Assembly (NCBI GenBank): GCA_902535625.1
Contig: CACAUA010000005.1
Location: 1 to 59,563, forward strand
Length of the DNA stretch: 59,563 nucleotides
DNA from: an uncultured Pelagibacteraceae bacterium
GTDB taxonomy: Bacteria > Pseudomonadota > Alphaproteobacteria > Pelagibacterales > Pelagibacteraceae
Direction: 5' to 3'
Shown: positions 8,480 to 17,523 of the stretch, piece after piece
Position numbering within the stretch: the first letter of the stretch is position 1
How the letters are laid out: the number at the start of each line of letters is the position of its first letter
Position numbers and translations under genes: made by a program
The notes under the pieces: generated by a model
Seen by the model: only the letters and a program-made list of their open reading frames with translations
Database searches by the model: none
Told to the model about the DNA's origin: nothing

Positions 8480-9361
8480 ATGATCAAAAAAGTAAAAATT
8501 GGAATTATTCAAAGTAAAATTTCAGATAATATTCAAAAAAATATAAATTCAGCTATTAAAAATATAAAAAAAGCAGCATCAAAAAAAGCTAAAATAATTT
8601 GTTTACCAGAACTATTTTTATCAAATTATTTTTGTCAAACAGAAAGTCATTCCAACTTTAAGCTAGCAGAAAAAATACCTGGCAGAACTACAAAAATATT
8701 TTGTGAATTAGCCAAAGATTTACAAATAGTATTAATGATTTCATTATTTGAAAAAAAAACACATGGCTTCTATCATAATACTAGTATCGTTATTAGCGAG
8801 AAAGGTAAAATTTTATCGAAATATAGAAAAATGCATATACCAGATGATCCTGGTTATTATGAAAAATTTTATTTTACTCCTGGAGATTTAGGTTTTAAAT
8901 CTGTTAAAACAAAATTTGGTAAAATTGGACCTTTAATTTGTTGGGATCAATGGTTTCCAGAAGCTGCAAGATTGACTGCACTTAAAGGTGCACAAATAAT
9001 TTTTTACCCTACTGCTATTGGATGGCATCCTAAAGAGAAAAAAAAATTTGGAAAATCTCAACTAGACTCTTGGATAACAATGCAAAAATCTCACGCAATC
9101 GCAAATGGTACTTATGTGGTTGCTATAAATAGAGTTGGAACAGAAAAAAAAGGTAAGAAGAAAATAGAATTCTGGGGAAACTCAATGATCATAGATCCTA
9201 GTGGGAAAATAATTGGAAAACTTGGGAATAAAAAAGAAGAAATTTTAATTCGTGAAATAAACTATAAAAAAATTGATTCAGCCAGAGAGCATTGGCCTTT
9301 TTTAAGAGATAGAAGAATCGATTTTTATAAAGGCATACTAAAAAATCCTGCAGATGAATGA
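8480..9361 (+). CDS. aguB: N-carbamoylputrescine amidase
   Basis: Nitrilase-superfamily amidase that hydrolyses N-carbamoylputrescine to putrescine, CO2 and ammonia. The catalytic triad is clear: E44 in CLPELFLS, K117 in YRKMHIPDD and C154 in LICWDQWFPE; the last motif is characteristic of this enzyme rather than other nitrilases. Length 293 is normal for a cytosolic enzyme. It overlaps aguA, which makes its substrate, by eight bases. That pairing makes the specificity call strong. Confidence 0.95.
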   Translation: MIKKVKIGIIQSKISDNIQKNINSAIKNIKKAASKKAKIICLPELFLSNYFCQTESHSNFKLAEKIPGRTTKIFCELAKDLQIVLMISLFEKKTHGFYHNTSIVISEKGKILSKYRKMHIPDDPGYYEKFYFTPGDLGFKSVKTKFGKIGPLICWDQWFPEAARLTALKGAQIIFYPTAIGWHPKEKKKFGKSQLDSWITMQKSHAIANGTYVVAINRVGTEKKGKKKIEFWGNSMIIDPSGKIIGKLGNKKEEILIREINYKKIDSAREHWPFLRDRRIDFYKGILKNPADE

Positions 9362-10406
9362 AAACTTTAATGGATTTAGAATGCCAGCTGAATGGGAGCC
9401 TCAAAATTCAGTTTGGATTGCTTGGCCTTATAATAAAAATGATTGGCCTGGATTATATCAATTTATTCCTGGAGTAATTTTAAAGATTATAAAAAAAATT
9501 TCAAAAAATCAAAAAATTAACTTAATCGTTAGCAAAAATATAAAAAATATAAAAAAATTAATAAAACTTAATAAAATTAAAAATATCAACTTCCATTATA
9601 TTAAAACTGATAGAATATGGTTAAGAGATTCTGGACCCATATTTATAACAAACAAGGTCGAAAAGAAAAAAGTAATACTAAATTTTGGTTTTAACGGATG
9701 GTCAAAGTATAAAAATTATAAAAATGACAATAAAATCAATAATAGTATTAGTAAAATTGCTAATTTTAAAAAGATTGATCCAATAATCAAAAAAAAAGGT
9801 AGAATTAGAAAAATAATCATGGAAGGAGGGGCATTTGATGTAAATGGCTCAGGTACAATTTTATTAACTGAAGAATGTTTGTTAAGCAAAATTCAAGAAA
9901 GAAATAAAAATTTTAAAAAAAAAGACTACGAAAAAATGTTTAATAAATACTTAAATATAAAAAACTTTATATGGCTTAAAAAAGGAATTACTGGCGATGA
10001 CACGCATGGACATGTTGATGACATATCAAGATTTGTTTCAAGAAATACGATTATGACTGCGGTTGAAAATAATAAAAAAGATATAAATTACAAAAACTTA
10101 AATAAGAATTTAAATATATTGAAAGAAAGTAAATGTGAGAAAGGAAAGAAATTCAAAATTATAAAAGTTCCTATGCCTTCACCAATTTATATTGAGAATA
10201 CAAGAGTTCCTGCAAGTTATATGAATTTTTATATTTGTAATAAAAAAATAATTCTTCCAATATTCAAAGTAAAAGAAGACAATATTGCAATTAAAATTTT
10301 CAAAAATTACTTTAGAAATAGAAAAATCGAAACGGTTGACTGTAGCAAATTGATATGGGGATTTGGTGCAATACATTGCATGACCCAACAAGAACCTAAA
10401 ATTTAG
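9354..10406 (+). CDS. aguA: Agmatine deiminase
   Basis: Converts agmatine to N-carbamoylputrescine and ammonia, feeding the overlapping upstream aguB product. It belongs to the peptidylarginine-deiminase-like guanidine-modifying family. Motifs: MPAEWEPQNSVWIAWPYN at the N-terminus, RIWLRDSGPIF, MEGGAFDVNG, DDTHGHVDDISRF with the active-site His/Asp, and the nucleophile C342 in AIHCMTQQEP close to the end. At 350 residues it is slightly short for the family and very lysine/asparagine-rich. It needs agmatine, so an arginine decarboxylase must exist; the first gene of this operon is the nearest candidate. Its stop abuts the convergent transporter gene with no spacer. Confidence 0.95.
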   Translation: MNENFNGFRMPAEWEPQNSVWIAWPYNKNDWPGLYQFIPGVILKIIKKISKNQKINLIVSKNIKNIKKLIKLNKIKNINFHYIKTDRIWLRDSGPIFITNKVEKKKVILNFGFNGWSKYKNYKNDNKINNSISKIANFKKIDPIIKKKGRIRKIIMEGGAFDVNGSGTILLTEECLLSKIQERNKNFKKKDYEKMFNKYLNIKNFIWLKKGITGDDTHGHVDDISRFVSRNTIMTAVENNKKDINYKNLNKNLNILKESKCEKGKKFKIIKVPMPSPIYIENTRVPASYMNFYICNKKIILPIFKVKEDNIAIKIFKNYFRNRKIETVDCSKLIWGFGAIHCMTQQEPKI

Positions 10407-10955
10407 TTATGCTGCTTTTAGTGTGCCGAGTAATAATCTAAAAGGTATCAACATTACAAGAGCTACAAATATTTTTACCGCAAGATCTCCTAACGATAAA
10501 GTTACCCAAGGAATTCCCGTTCCATAGAATGATATTGAGAAAAATAAAAAAGTATCAACAGTTGAACCTATCAAAGAAGATGTTAAAGGTGCTATAAACC
10601 ACTTTTTTTGTCTTAATTGATCAAATATCTGAACATCTAAAAGTTGAGCAATTATAAAAGCTGTTCCTGAACCAATTGCTATTCTTATGGAAATAAGATC
10701 AGTAAAATTAGTTGAAAATATTAAAGTAAACAAAATTCCAATTGTGAAGCCTATATAGACAATTTTTCTAGCTACTAATTTTCCAAAGGATCTGTTGGCT
10801 AAATCTGTAATTAAAAATGCAATTGGATAACTAAAAGCACCGTAAGTTAAAATCTCCTCTAAACCGTAATATTTTATAGGAAATTGAACTAAATAATTAG
10901 ATGCTAGCACAACCAATCCCATTAAAAATGAGAGAGTAAGGAAAACTTTATTCAT
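10407..10955 (-). CDS. yhhQ: Queuosine precursor transporter (YhhQ/VUT family)
   Basis: Integral membrane protein, 182 residues, with about six hydrophobic segments and the family motifs FPITDLA-like (AFLITDLANRSFG), SFGKLVARK and DQLRQKKWF. The family imports queuosine precursors (preQ0/preQ1) for tRNA modification. It begins on the last base of the rpmB stop (TAATG), so it is translationally coupled to a ribosomal protein gene. The exact substrate is inferred from the family. Confidence 0.85.
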   Translation of the reverse strand: MNKVFLTLSFLMGLVVLASNYLVQFPIKYYGLEEILTYGAFSYPIAFLITDLANRSFGKLVARKIVYIGFTIGILFTLIFSTNFTDLISIRIAIGSGTAFIIAQLLDVQIFDQLRQKKWFIAPLTSSLIGSTVDTFLFFSISFYGTGIPWVTLSLGDLAVKIFVALVMLIPFRLLLGTLKAA

Positions 10956-11236
10956 TATGCTGTTTTTGCGATTATTGATTTTTTAAGCTTTTTTAATCTT
11001 AACGATAAATCTCTTGATTTTGCAGATTTTAAGAAATTATCAAAGCTACCTTTTTTATCTACAGATCTAACACCTGCATTTGAAACTGTTAATCTCATCG
11101 ATTTTTTTAAAAGTTCACTTTTAAATTTTACTTTCTTTAAATTTGGAAGAAATCTTCTCTTAGTTTTATTGTTAGCGTGACTAACATTATGGCCTTTTAG
11201 AGGGATTTTACCAGTAAGTTCGCATTTTTTAGACAT
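10955..11236 (-). CDS. rpmB: 50S ribosomal protein L28
   Basis: Large-subunit ribosomal protein of 93 residues. It starts [10 protein letters not shown], followed by [15 protein letters not shown] and LPNLKKVKF, the diagnostic L28 pattern; the C-terminal part is Lys-rich and matches the longer alphaproteobacterial form. It lies 43 bases downstream of pyrD on the same strand and is coupled to the YhhQ transporter gene by a one-base overlap. Confidence 0.96.
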   Translation of the reverse strand: MSKKCELTGKIPLKGHNVSHANNKTKRRFLPNLKKVKFKSELLKKSMRLTVSNAGVRSVDKKGSFDNFLKSAKSRDLSLRLKKLKKSIIAKTA

Positions 11237-11279
11237 AGATTTTCAAGATGTATATGGTCTTAAAGAATACCAGTCAAGA

Positions 11280-12320
11280 TTAATTTTTTGTTCCAATAGC
11301 TTCAGAAATATTTTTAAAACCTTCTCTTTTTACAATTTCGTCGAGATCTTTATTAATCTTTGAAGCAATAGTTGGTCCTTTATAAACCATACCTGTATAC
11401 AATTGCACAAGAGTTGCACCGCTTACAATTTTATTAAAAACGCCATCGGCAGAGTCAACGCCTCCAACTCCAATTATTAAGATTTTTTTTCCAACTAATT
11501 TAAAAAATTTATTAATCAATTCATTAGAGATATTTTCAAGTGGTTTTCCAGACAAACCACCTTTCTCTAATTTATTTATATTAGATATATTTTCTCTATT
11601 TCTATCTGTCGTATTTGAAACTATAACTATTTTAACATTATATTTTAAAAAAAGTTCTGAGATTTCATCAATACTTTTTTCATCAATATCAGGAGATACT
11701 TTGACTGCTATTGGCACATTTGAATTTAAATTTTTCTTTTCTTCATTTATGCATTTTAAAAGATTATCTAACTCTTCATTTTTGTGAAAGTTTCTTAAAT
11801 TTTCTGTGTTAGGAGAAGAGATATTAATTGTAATATAGTCTGCTAAATTATGAAATTTTCTGAAACAAATTAAATAATCTTCAACTCTGTTTTCAGTATC
11901 TTTATTAGGTCCTATATTAATACCAAGTAATCCATTAGGTGAATTATTTTCAATATTTTTTTTACTTTCTTCTGATCCAATATTGTTAAATCCAAGTCTA
12001 TTAATTAAAGCCTCATCTTCCTCCAATCTGAACACTCTTGGCTTTGGATTTCCTATTTGTGGTTTAGGTGTAATTGTACCTACCTCAACAAAACCAAATC
12101 CTAGTTTGTATAGAGGATTGTAAACTTCTGCATTTTTATCAAATCCAGCAGCAACACCTAGAGGAGAATTTAAGGTTTTGTTTAAAAATTTAGTTTGGAT
12201 AGTAACTCTGGTTGTTTTATCTATAGCTGGTATCTGATTTAACTTTAAAGCCTTTATTGCTAGCGAGTGTGCAACTTCAGGGCTAAATTTAAATATAAAA
12301 GGTCTTATAAGATTAAACAT
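11280..12320 (-). CDS. pyrD: Dihydroorotate dehydrogenase (quinone), class 2
   Basis: Membrane-associated flavoenzyme oxidising dihydroorotate to orotate with quinone in pyrimidine synthesis. The 346-residue length and N-terminal helix (FKFSPEVAHSLAIKALK) indicate class 2. Motifs include PLGVAAGFDKNAE (FMN/substrate), VEVGTITPKPQ, NRLGFNNIG and TINISSPNTENLR, which carries the catalytic-base serine of class 2, plus the C-terminal phosphate-binding IGVGGVDSADG. It overlaps the upstream lysK gene by eight bases, so the two are probably co-transcribed. Confidence 0.97.
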   Translation of the reverse strand: MFNLIRPFIFKFSPEVAHSLAIKALKLNQIPAIDKTTRVTIQTKFLNKTLNSPLGVAAGFDKNAEVYNPLYKLGFGFVEVGTITPKPQIGNPKPRVFRLEEDEALINRLGFNNIGSEESKKNIENNSPNGLLGINIGPNKDTENRVEDYLICFRKFHNLADYITINISSPNTENLRNFHKNEELDNLLKCINEEKKNLNSNVPIAVKVSPDIDEKSIDEISELFLKYNVKIVIVSNTTDRNRENISNINKLEKGGLSGKPLENISNELINKFFKLVGKKILIIGVGGVDSADGVFNKIVSGATLVQLYTGMVYKGPTIASKINKDLDEIVKREGFKNISEAIGTKN

Positions 12321-13881
12321 TTTCGACCTTTTTTCTTATCAATTCTTTGGTTTCATTTACTCCAAAAAAACTAATGAAGAAGCCCATTCTGGGTCCATTT
12401 TCGTCACCAAATACAACCTCATAGATAAGCTTAAACCATTCTCTTAAATTTTCTTTATAACCATTTTCTTTTCCCACGGTAAAAATATTTGTCTGAATAT
12501 CTTCAGGAGCCATTTTATCATTACAATTATCTAAAGACTTAATTAATGCTTTCAGTGCAACTTTCTCTTTTTCATTTGGAGTTTTGTAAATTTTTTTTGT
12601 TTTTATAACATCATTGAAATATTTTATTGCATATTCAATTAAATTATCAAAAATTGGATGATTATTTTCATTAATTTCTGACTTGTATTTTTTTACAAAT
12701 TTCCAAAGTAATTGTTTGCTGTCCGCATTACTTGTTTCAACTAAATTTAAAAGCATTGAAAAAGTCATAATTGTATTTTCCTCTGGCATTGATCCATTAT
12801 GTACATGCCAAACTGGATTCATTAACTTCTGTAAATCATTTTGAGTTTTTCCTTTTTCTATAAAATCTAGATATTCATCAACAGCTTTTGGAACAACTTC
12901 TCTGTACAATTTTTTTGCTCTTTTTGGATTTTGATACATGTAAAGAGATAGACTTTGAGGAGATGCATAATTCAGCCATTCATCTATAGTTACTCCATTA
13001 CCTTTCGATTTAGATATTTTTTCACCTTTTTCGTCCAAAAAAAGTTCATAAGCAAAACCAGATGGGTTAGATTTACCTAATGTTTTAATAATCTTAGTTG
13101 AAAGAATTGCACTCTCAATTAAATCCTTTCCATACATTTCAAAATCAACATCTAAAGCATACCATCTCATTGCCCAATCAACTTTCCATTGCAATTTGCA
13201 GTTCCCGTCTAAAATACTTTTTTCCAATTTTGATCCATTATTATCAAATATGATTTTAGAAGATTTAGAATCAATTTCTAAAACAGGTATTTCAAGAACT
13301 TTTCCAGTTTCTGGGCATATTGGTAAAAAGGGGGAATAGGTTTTCTGTCTTTCTTTGCCTAAAGTTGGAAGAATTATTTCCATAATTTTTTCATAATTTT
13401 CTAGAACTAATTTTAGAGTGTCATTAAAATAACCAGACTTGTAGAGTTCTGTAGAACTTTTAAATGAATATTTAAATTTAAAATTATCAAGAAATTGTTT
13501 CAACATATTATTATTATGTTCTCCAAAACTACTAAACTTTTCAAATGGATCAGGCACATCCGTTAAAGGTTTGTGAAGATTATTTTTGAGCTTTTCTTGA
13601 TTTGGAACATTTTCAGGTACTTTTCTAAGACCATCCATATCATCAGAAAATGTAATAATTTCCTTTGGAATATCTGTTAAATGATCAAGAGCGTTGACAA
13701 TCATTGTCGTCCTTGCAACTTCTCCAAATGTACCTATATGTGGTAGACCACTAGGACCATAACCAGTTTGTAAAACTATTTTATTTTTTTTTTCTATGTT
13801 CGATTTTCTCTCTCTTAATAGCTTTTTAGCCTCAACAAATGGCCAGGCGTTTGTTTTGTCAAAATTTGTTTTGTCTATCAC
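12313..13881 (-). CDS. lysK: Class I lysyl-tRNA synthetase
   Basis: Charges tRNA-Lys. This is the archaeal-type class I enzyme, usual in alphaproteobacteria, not the class II LysS. HIGH-like motif: GPSGLPHIGTFGEVART near residue 42. KMSKS-like motif: GEKISKSKGNG near residue 290. The length (522) fits. The start codon is GTG, since no ATG lies in frame ahead of the conserved N-terminal region. It faces trkH across 86 bases and overlaps pyrD downstream. Confidence 0.95.
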   Translation of the reverse strand: MIDKTNFDKTNAWPFVEAKKLLRERKSNIEKKNKIVLQTGYGPSGLPHIGTFGEVARTTMIVNALDHLTDIPKEIITFSDDMDGLRKVPENVPNQEKLKNNLHKPLTDVPDPFEKFSSFGEHNNNMLKQFLDNFKFKYSFKSSTELYKSGYFNDTLKLVLENYEKIMEIILPTLGKERQKTYSPFLPICPETGKVLEIPVLEIDSKSSKIIFDNNGSKLEKSILDGNCKLQWKVDWAMRWYALDVDFEMYGKDLIESAILSTKIIKTLGKSNPSGFAYELFLDEKGEKISKSKGNGVTIDEWLNYASPQSLSLYMYQNPKRAKKLYREVVPKAVDEYLDFIEKGKTQNDLQKLMNPVWHVHNGSMPEENTIMTFSMLLNLVETSNADSKQLLWKFVKKYKSEINENNHPIFDNLIEYAIKYFNDVIKTKKIYKTPNEKEKVALKALIKSLDNCNDKMAPEDIQTNIFTVGKENGYKENLREWFKLIYEVVFGDENGPRMGFFISFFGVNETKELIRKKVENV

Positions 13882-13967
13882 AACTACTTAAATATCCTTA
13901 ATATCAGCCTTTTTAATAATTCATATAGAGTTGAAATTTATTTACCATAAAATAATGTCCATTCAAA

Positions 13968-15416
13968 ATGTCCAATTATAAAACTGTCTTTTTTACATTA
14001 GGGGTTTTGCAAATTATTTTAGGTGTTTCAATGATTGTACCTATTTTGGTTCAATTAATATTCGATCAAATTGATGCAGGATTTATCGGATCAATGATTG
14101 TTACTATTGTTTTTGGATTTTTATTTTTCATTTCTAATTATGATCACGATAAAAAGATAAGTTTACCTCAAGCTTTTTTACTGACTGCACTTTCTTGGTT
14201 AAGTATTGCTATATTTGGTTCTTTACCTTTAATTTTTTCTAGTACAGATTTGAGTTTTACAGATGCATTTTTTGAGAGCATGTCTGGTATTACAACAACA
14301 GGATCTACAATTATCACGAATCTAAATGAAACTTCTAAAGCGATATTACTTTGGAGAGGAATGTTACAGTGGTTTGGTGGTATTGGAATTATCGTAATGG
14401 CAATCACTTTAATGCCTTTAATGAATATAGGGGGTATGCAACTTTTCAATATTTCATCTAATGATACTTCTGAAAAAATTTTTCCTAAAACTAAAGAAGT
14501 TTCTTTGAGATTATTGTCTATATATTCCTTATTAACTTTAACTTGTGCTTTTTTTTATTTTATATTTGGGATGAGTTTTTTTGATAGCATCGTGCATGCT
14601 ATGACAACAATAGCGACTGGAGGTTTTGCAAATTATAATGAATCTATAGGTTATTTTAACAGCTCGTTAATAGAAATTAATGCAATAATATTTATTATTC
14701 TTGGAAGTATACCCTTTATTAGTTTCATCAAATACTTGGCTGGAGATAAGAAAATATTTTTCAAAGACACACAAATAAAAACTTTTATAATTTTGGTTAT
14801 TATTTCAATTCTTTTAATGTTTTTTTATTTATCTGTTATAAATAAAAGCTTAACTGAGATAAGTTTTTTGTCTGTTAGCTTTAATATAATTTCTATTTTA
14901 ACTGGAACAGGGTATGCTACAGAAAATTTTAGTAATTGGGGTCAATTTCCATTAGTATACTTCATAATTTTAATGTTCATTGGAGGCTGTGCAGGCTCTA
15001 CAACTTGCGGAATAAAGATTTTTAGAGTTCAAATTTTGTATCAATTCATATCAAACCAGCTAAAAAAAATAATTTACCCTCGAGGAATTTTCAAAATTAA
15101 ATATCAAAATAATAATGTGGATGAAAAATTTATGGAATCAATAATTTCATTTATATTTCTTTATATATTAATATTTTTTGTTGTGACTGCGCTTTTATCG
15201 CTTGATGGATTAAATTTTATTACTGCAATTTCAGCAGCTGCCACGTCAATTTCAAATGTTGGTCCAGGTTTAGGTGATATTATTGGTCCAAACGGAAGTT
15301 TTTCAAGCCTGTCTGATTTTTCTAAATGGGTTCTCAGTGCTGCAATGATACTTGGAAGGTTGGAATTATTTGCAATTCTAGTATTATTTATTCCATCTTT
15401 TTGGAGAAAATATTAA
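13968..15416 (+). CDS. trkH: Trk potassium uptake protein TrkH
   Basis: Potassium-translocating membrane subunit, 482 residues, with four helix-pore-helix repeats. Selectivity-loop sequences can be seen: SGITTTGSTI, TTIATGGFANY, LTGTGYATEN and SISNVGPGLGD, plus CAGSTTCGIKIFR between the third and fourth repeat. The usual cytosolic NAD-binding partner TrkA is not in the window. An ATG 16 bases upstream hits a stop after eight codons, so 13968 is the start. The stop shares one base with the ampG start. Confidence 0.93.
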   Translation: MSNYKTVFFTLGVLQIILGVSMIVPILVQLIFDQIDAGFIGSMIVTIVFGFLFFISNYDHDKKISLPQAFLLTALSWLSIAIFGSLPLIFSSTDLSFTDAFFESMSGITTTGSTIITNLNETSKAILLWRGMLQWFGGIGIIVMAITLMPLMNIGGMQLFNISSNDTSEKIFPKTKEVSLRLLSIYSLLTLTCAFFYFIFGMSFFDSIVHAMTTIATGGFANYNESIGYFNSSLIEINAIIFIILGSIPFISFIKYLAGDKKIFFKDTQIKTFIILVIISILLMFFYLSVINKSLTEISFLSVSFNIISILTGTGYATENFSNWGQFPLVYFIILMFIGGCAGSTTCGIKIFRVQILYQFISNQLKKIIYPRGIFKIKYQNNNVDEKFMESIISFIFLYILIFFVVTALLSLDGLNFITAISAAATSISNVGPGLGDIIGPNGSFSSLSDFSKWVLSAAMILGRLELFAILVLFIPSFWRKY

Positions 15417-16789
15417 TGTTTGAAAAAAAACAAACCTGGTCAGAATCTATTTTAGTTTACAAGGATATTCGAATGCTAAGAATATTACTTCTTGGTGCAA
15501 TTAGTGGATTTCCTTGGGTTTTAATTGCCAGCAGTTTAAGCCTTTGGCTAAAAGAAGAAGGTTTAAGTAGATCAACTATTGGATGGGCAGGTTTAATATT
15601 TGGAGTTTATGCCTTTAATTACTTGTGGGCTCCAATAATTGATAGAATACAAATTCCATTTTTAACAAAAAGATTAGGGCATCGACGAGGCTGGATTGTC
15701 CTTATGCAAATTATAATTTTATTTAGTTTAATTGTTTGGAGTTTTATTAACCCTACAGAAAATTTGGCGTTACTAATTAGTGTTGGATTAGTTATAGCAA
15801 TTGCTTCGGCTACACAAGATATTACAGTTGATGCGTTGAGAATCGAACAAATTAATGCTGATGAAGGAAAATCTATGGCAGCAGGTGCTGCTATGGCTGT
15901 AGTTGGATGGTGGACCGGTTATAAGTTGGGTGGTGTTATAGCATTGTTTACTGCCGAATTTTTTCAAAACATTGGAATTGAAGATTACTGGCAAACTACT
16001 TTTTTAGTTCTTGGTGTTGTGGTAATCCTGATGAATATAGGTTTAATGTTTATACACGAGCCTATAACAACAGATAGGCAAAACAAACAAAAAGAAACAG
16101 ACGAAGTAATACAATCAAAACTTGGATCAAATAATATAATAACAAAATTTATTGCTTATATAACTGGTACAATAGGAGGTCCAATAATTAGTTTCTTCAA
16201 AAAAAATGGTTTCTCAATTGCAGTTGGAATCCTAGGCTTTGTCTTTCTTTTTAAAATTGGAGAAGCCTTTCTTGGAAGAATGTCCATAGTTTTTTATAAA
16301 GAAGTTGGATTTTCAAAAGGTGAGATAGCCATTTACTCAAAAACTTTAGGCTGGATAACGACAGTTGTATTTACATTATTAGGTGGAATATTTGCTATGA
16401 GAGCTGGCACAATAAAAACAATGTTTGTTGCTGGTGGATTTATGGCAGCAACAAATTTATTATTTGCTGCTCTCGCTTGGTCAGGAAAATCTGAGTGGTT
16501 GTTTGCTTTAGCAGTTATCGCTGATGATATATCAGCAGCATTTGCAACTGTTGCTTTTGTAGCCTTTATCTCTCTTTTAGTGGATAGGACTTATACCGCT
16601 ACACAGTATGCACTTCTAGCTTCAATTGGAACTGCAGGAAGAACGACACTTGCTTCTTCATCGGGCGCTTTAGTTGATTGGCTAAATGGAGACTGGGGAA
16701 CCTTTTTTATAATTACCACTTTAATGGTTATCCCATCTTTAATTTGTTTATGGTTTATAAGGAATAAAATTAAAATTGGTGCAAAATAG
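15416..16789 (+). CDS. ampG: AmpG-type muropeptide permease (MFS)
   Basis: Major-facilitator transporter of 457 residues with about twelve hydrophobic helices. It shows AmpG-like features: LLLGAISGFPWVLIASSLSLWLK in broken form at the N-terminus, LGHRRGWI after the second helices, and ATQDITVDALRIE in helix four. AmpG imports anhydro-muropeptides for peptidoglycan recycling. The open frame extends 90 bases further 5' into trkH, but the ATG at 15416, sharing one base with the trkH stop (TAATG), is the natural start. It is followed, with a 14-base overlap, by a cytosolic NlpC/P60 peptidase that could use the imported peptides. Confidence 0.85.
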   Translation: MFEKKQTWSESILVYKDIRMLRILLLGAISGFPWVLIASSLSLWLKEEGLSRSTIGWAGLIFGVYAFNYLWAPIIDRIQIPFLTKRLGHRRGWIVLMQIIILFSLIVWSFINPTENLALLISVGLVIAIASATQDITVDALRIEQINADEGKSMAAGAAMAVVGWWTGYKLGGVIALFTAEFFQNIGIEDYWQTTFLVLGVVVILMNIGLMFIHEPITTDRQNKQKETDEVIQSKLGSNNIITKFIAYITGTIGGPIISFFKKNGFSIAVGILGFVFLFKIGEAFLGRMSIVFYKEVGFSKGEIAIYSKTLGWITTVVFTLLGGIFAMRAGTIKTMFVAGGFMAATNLLFAALAWSGKSEWLFALAVIADDISAAFATVAFVAFISLLVDRTYTATQYALLASIGTAGRTTLASSSGALVDWLNGDWGTFFIITTLMVIPSLICLWFIRNKIKIGAK

Positions 16790-17522
16790 TTTTTTTTTAA
16801 AAGAGCCTTTTGTTGATATATTAGAGGAACCAAAGAAGAACTCTAATATTAGCTCTCAACTTATCTACGGTGAGAGTTTTAAAATAATTAGTAAAAAAAA
16901 AAATTATTTTAAAATAAAGACTTCATATGACAAATATTCAGGCTTTATAAAAAAAATTGATAGCTGCAAAAAATTCAATCCAACTCACAAAGTTGGAATT
17001 TTAAAAGCTAGAATTTATTTGGGTAATAAAAGAGAAAAATCAAATAAGTTTTTACCATTTACGAGCAAAATAGAAATTTTAAAAAGAAATCAAAATTTCA
17101 TTATGTATAAAAAAGATAAATGGCTAAGATTAAAGGATATATTTCCAATTCAAAAAAAAAATAATGATTTTGTAAAAATATTTAAAAGTTTTCTAAATTG
17201 TAAATATAAATGGGGTGGAAAAACATTCGAAGGAATTGATTGTTCAGCTCTATTACAAATATTTTATAAATTTAATAATAATTTTTTTCCAAGAGACACG
17301 ATTGATCAAGTTAAATTAAAAAAGGGTGCGGAATCCAAAAAAAAATTTAAAAAAGGTGATATTATTTTTTGGAAAGGACATGTTGCTATATGCATCAATA
17401 CAAATGATCTTATTCACGCTTATGGTCCAAAAAAAAGAGTGATCATAATGCCAATTAAAAAAACGATAAAACTAATTAAAGAAACTGCGAAATTAGATGT
17501 TAAGAAAGTAACAAGGATCTGA
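16776..17522 (+). CDS. NlpC/P60 (C40) peptidase with SH3b domains, no signal peptide
   Basis: Predicted murein-peptide endopeptidase of 248 residues. An N-terminal SH3b-like part (about 8-65, with SSQLIYGESFKI) and a second SH3b-like part (about 70-128) precede the C40 domain (about 130-248). Catalytic Cys is in KWGGKTFEGIDCSAL and the His in FWKGHVAICI. There is no signal peptide or membrane segment, so it should act in the cytosol, as Bacillus YkfC does on recycled murein peptides. The start is uncertain: TTG at 16776 or GTG at 16779, both inside ampG; an AAGGA stretch upstream is slightly better placed for TTG. Confidence 0.85.
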   Translation: MVQNSFFLKEPFVDILEEPKKNSNISSQLIYGESFKIISKKKNYFKIKTSYDKYSGFIKKIDSCKKFNPTHKVGILKARIYLGNKREKSNKFLPFTSKIEILKRNQNFIMYKKDKWLRLKDIFPIQKKNNDFVKIFKSFLNCKYKWGGKTFEGIDCSALLQIFYKFNNNFFPRDTIDQVKLKKGAESKKKFKKGDIIFWKGHVAICINTNDLIHAYGPKKRVIIMPIKKTIKLIKETAKLDVKKVTRI

Positions 17523-17523
17523 A

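Noticed and set aside
13952..13967. Earlier ATG for trkH
   Set aside because: This frame meets a stop after eight codons.
15326..15415. Possible 30-residue N-terminal extension of the AmpG-like protein
   Set aside because: It lies wholly inside trkH, has no family similarity, and the ATG at 15416 coupled to the trkH stop gives the expected N-terminus.
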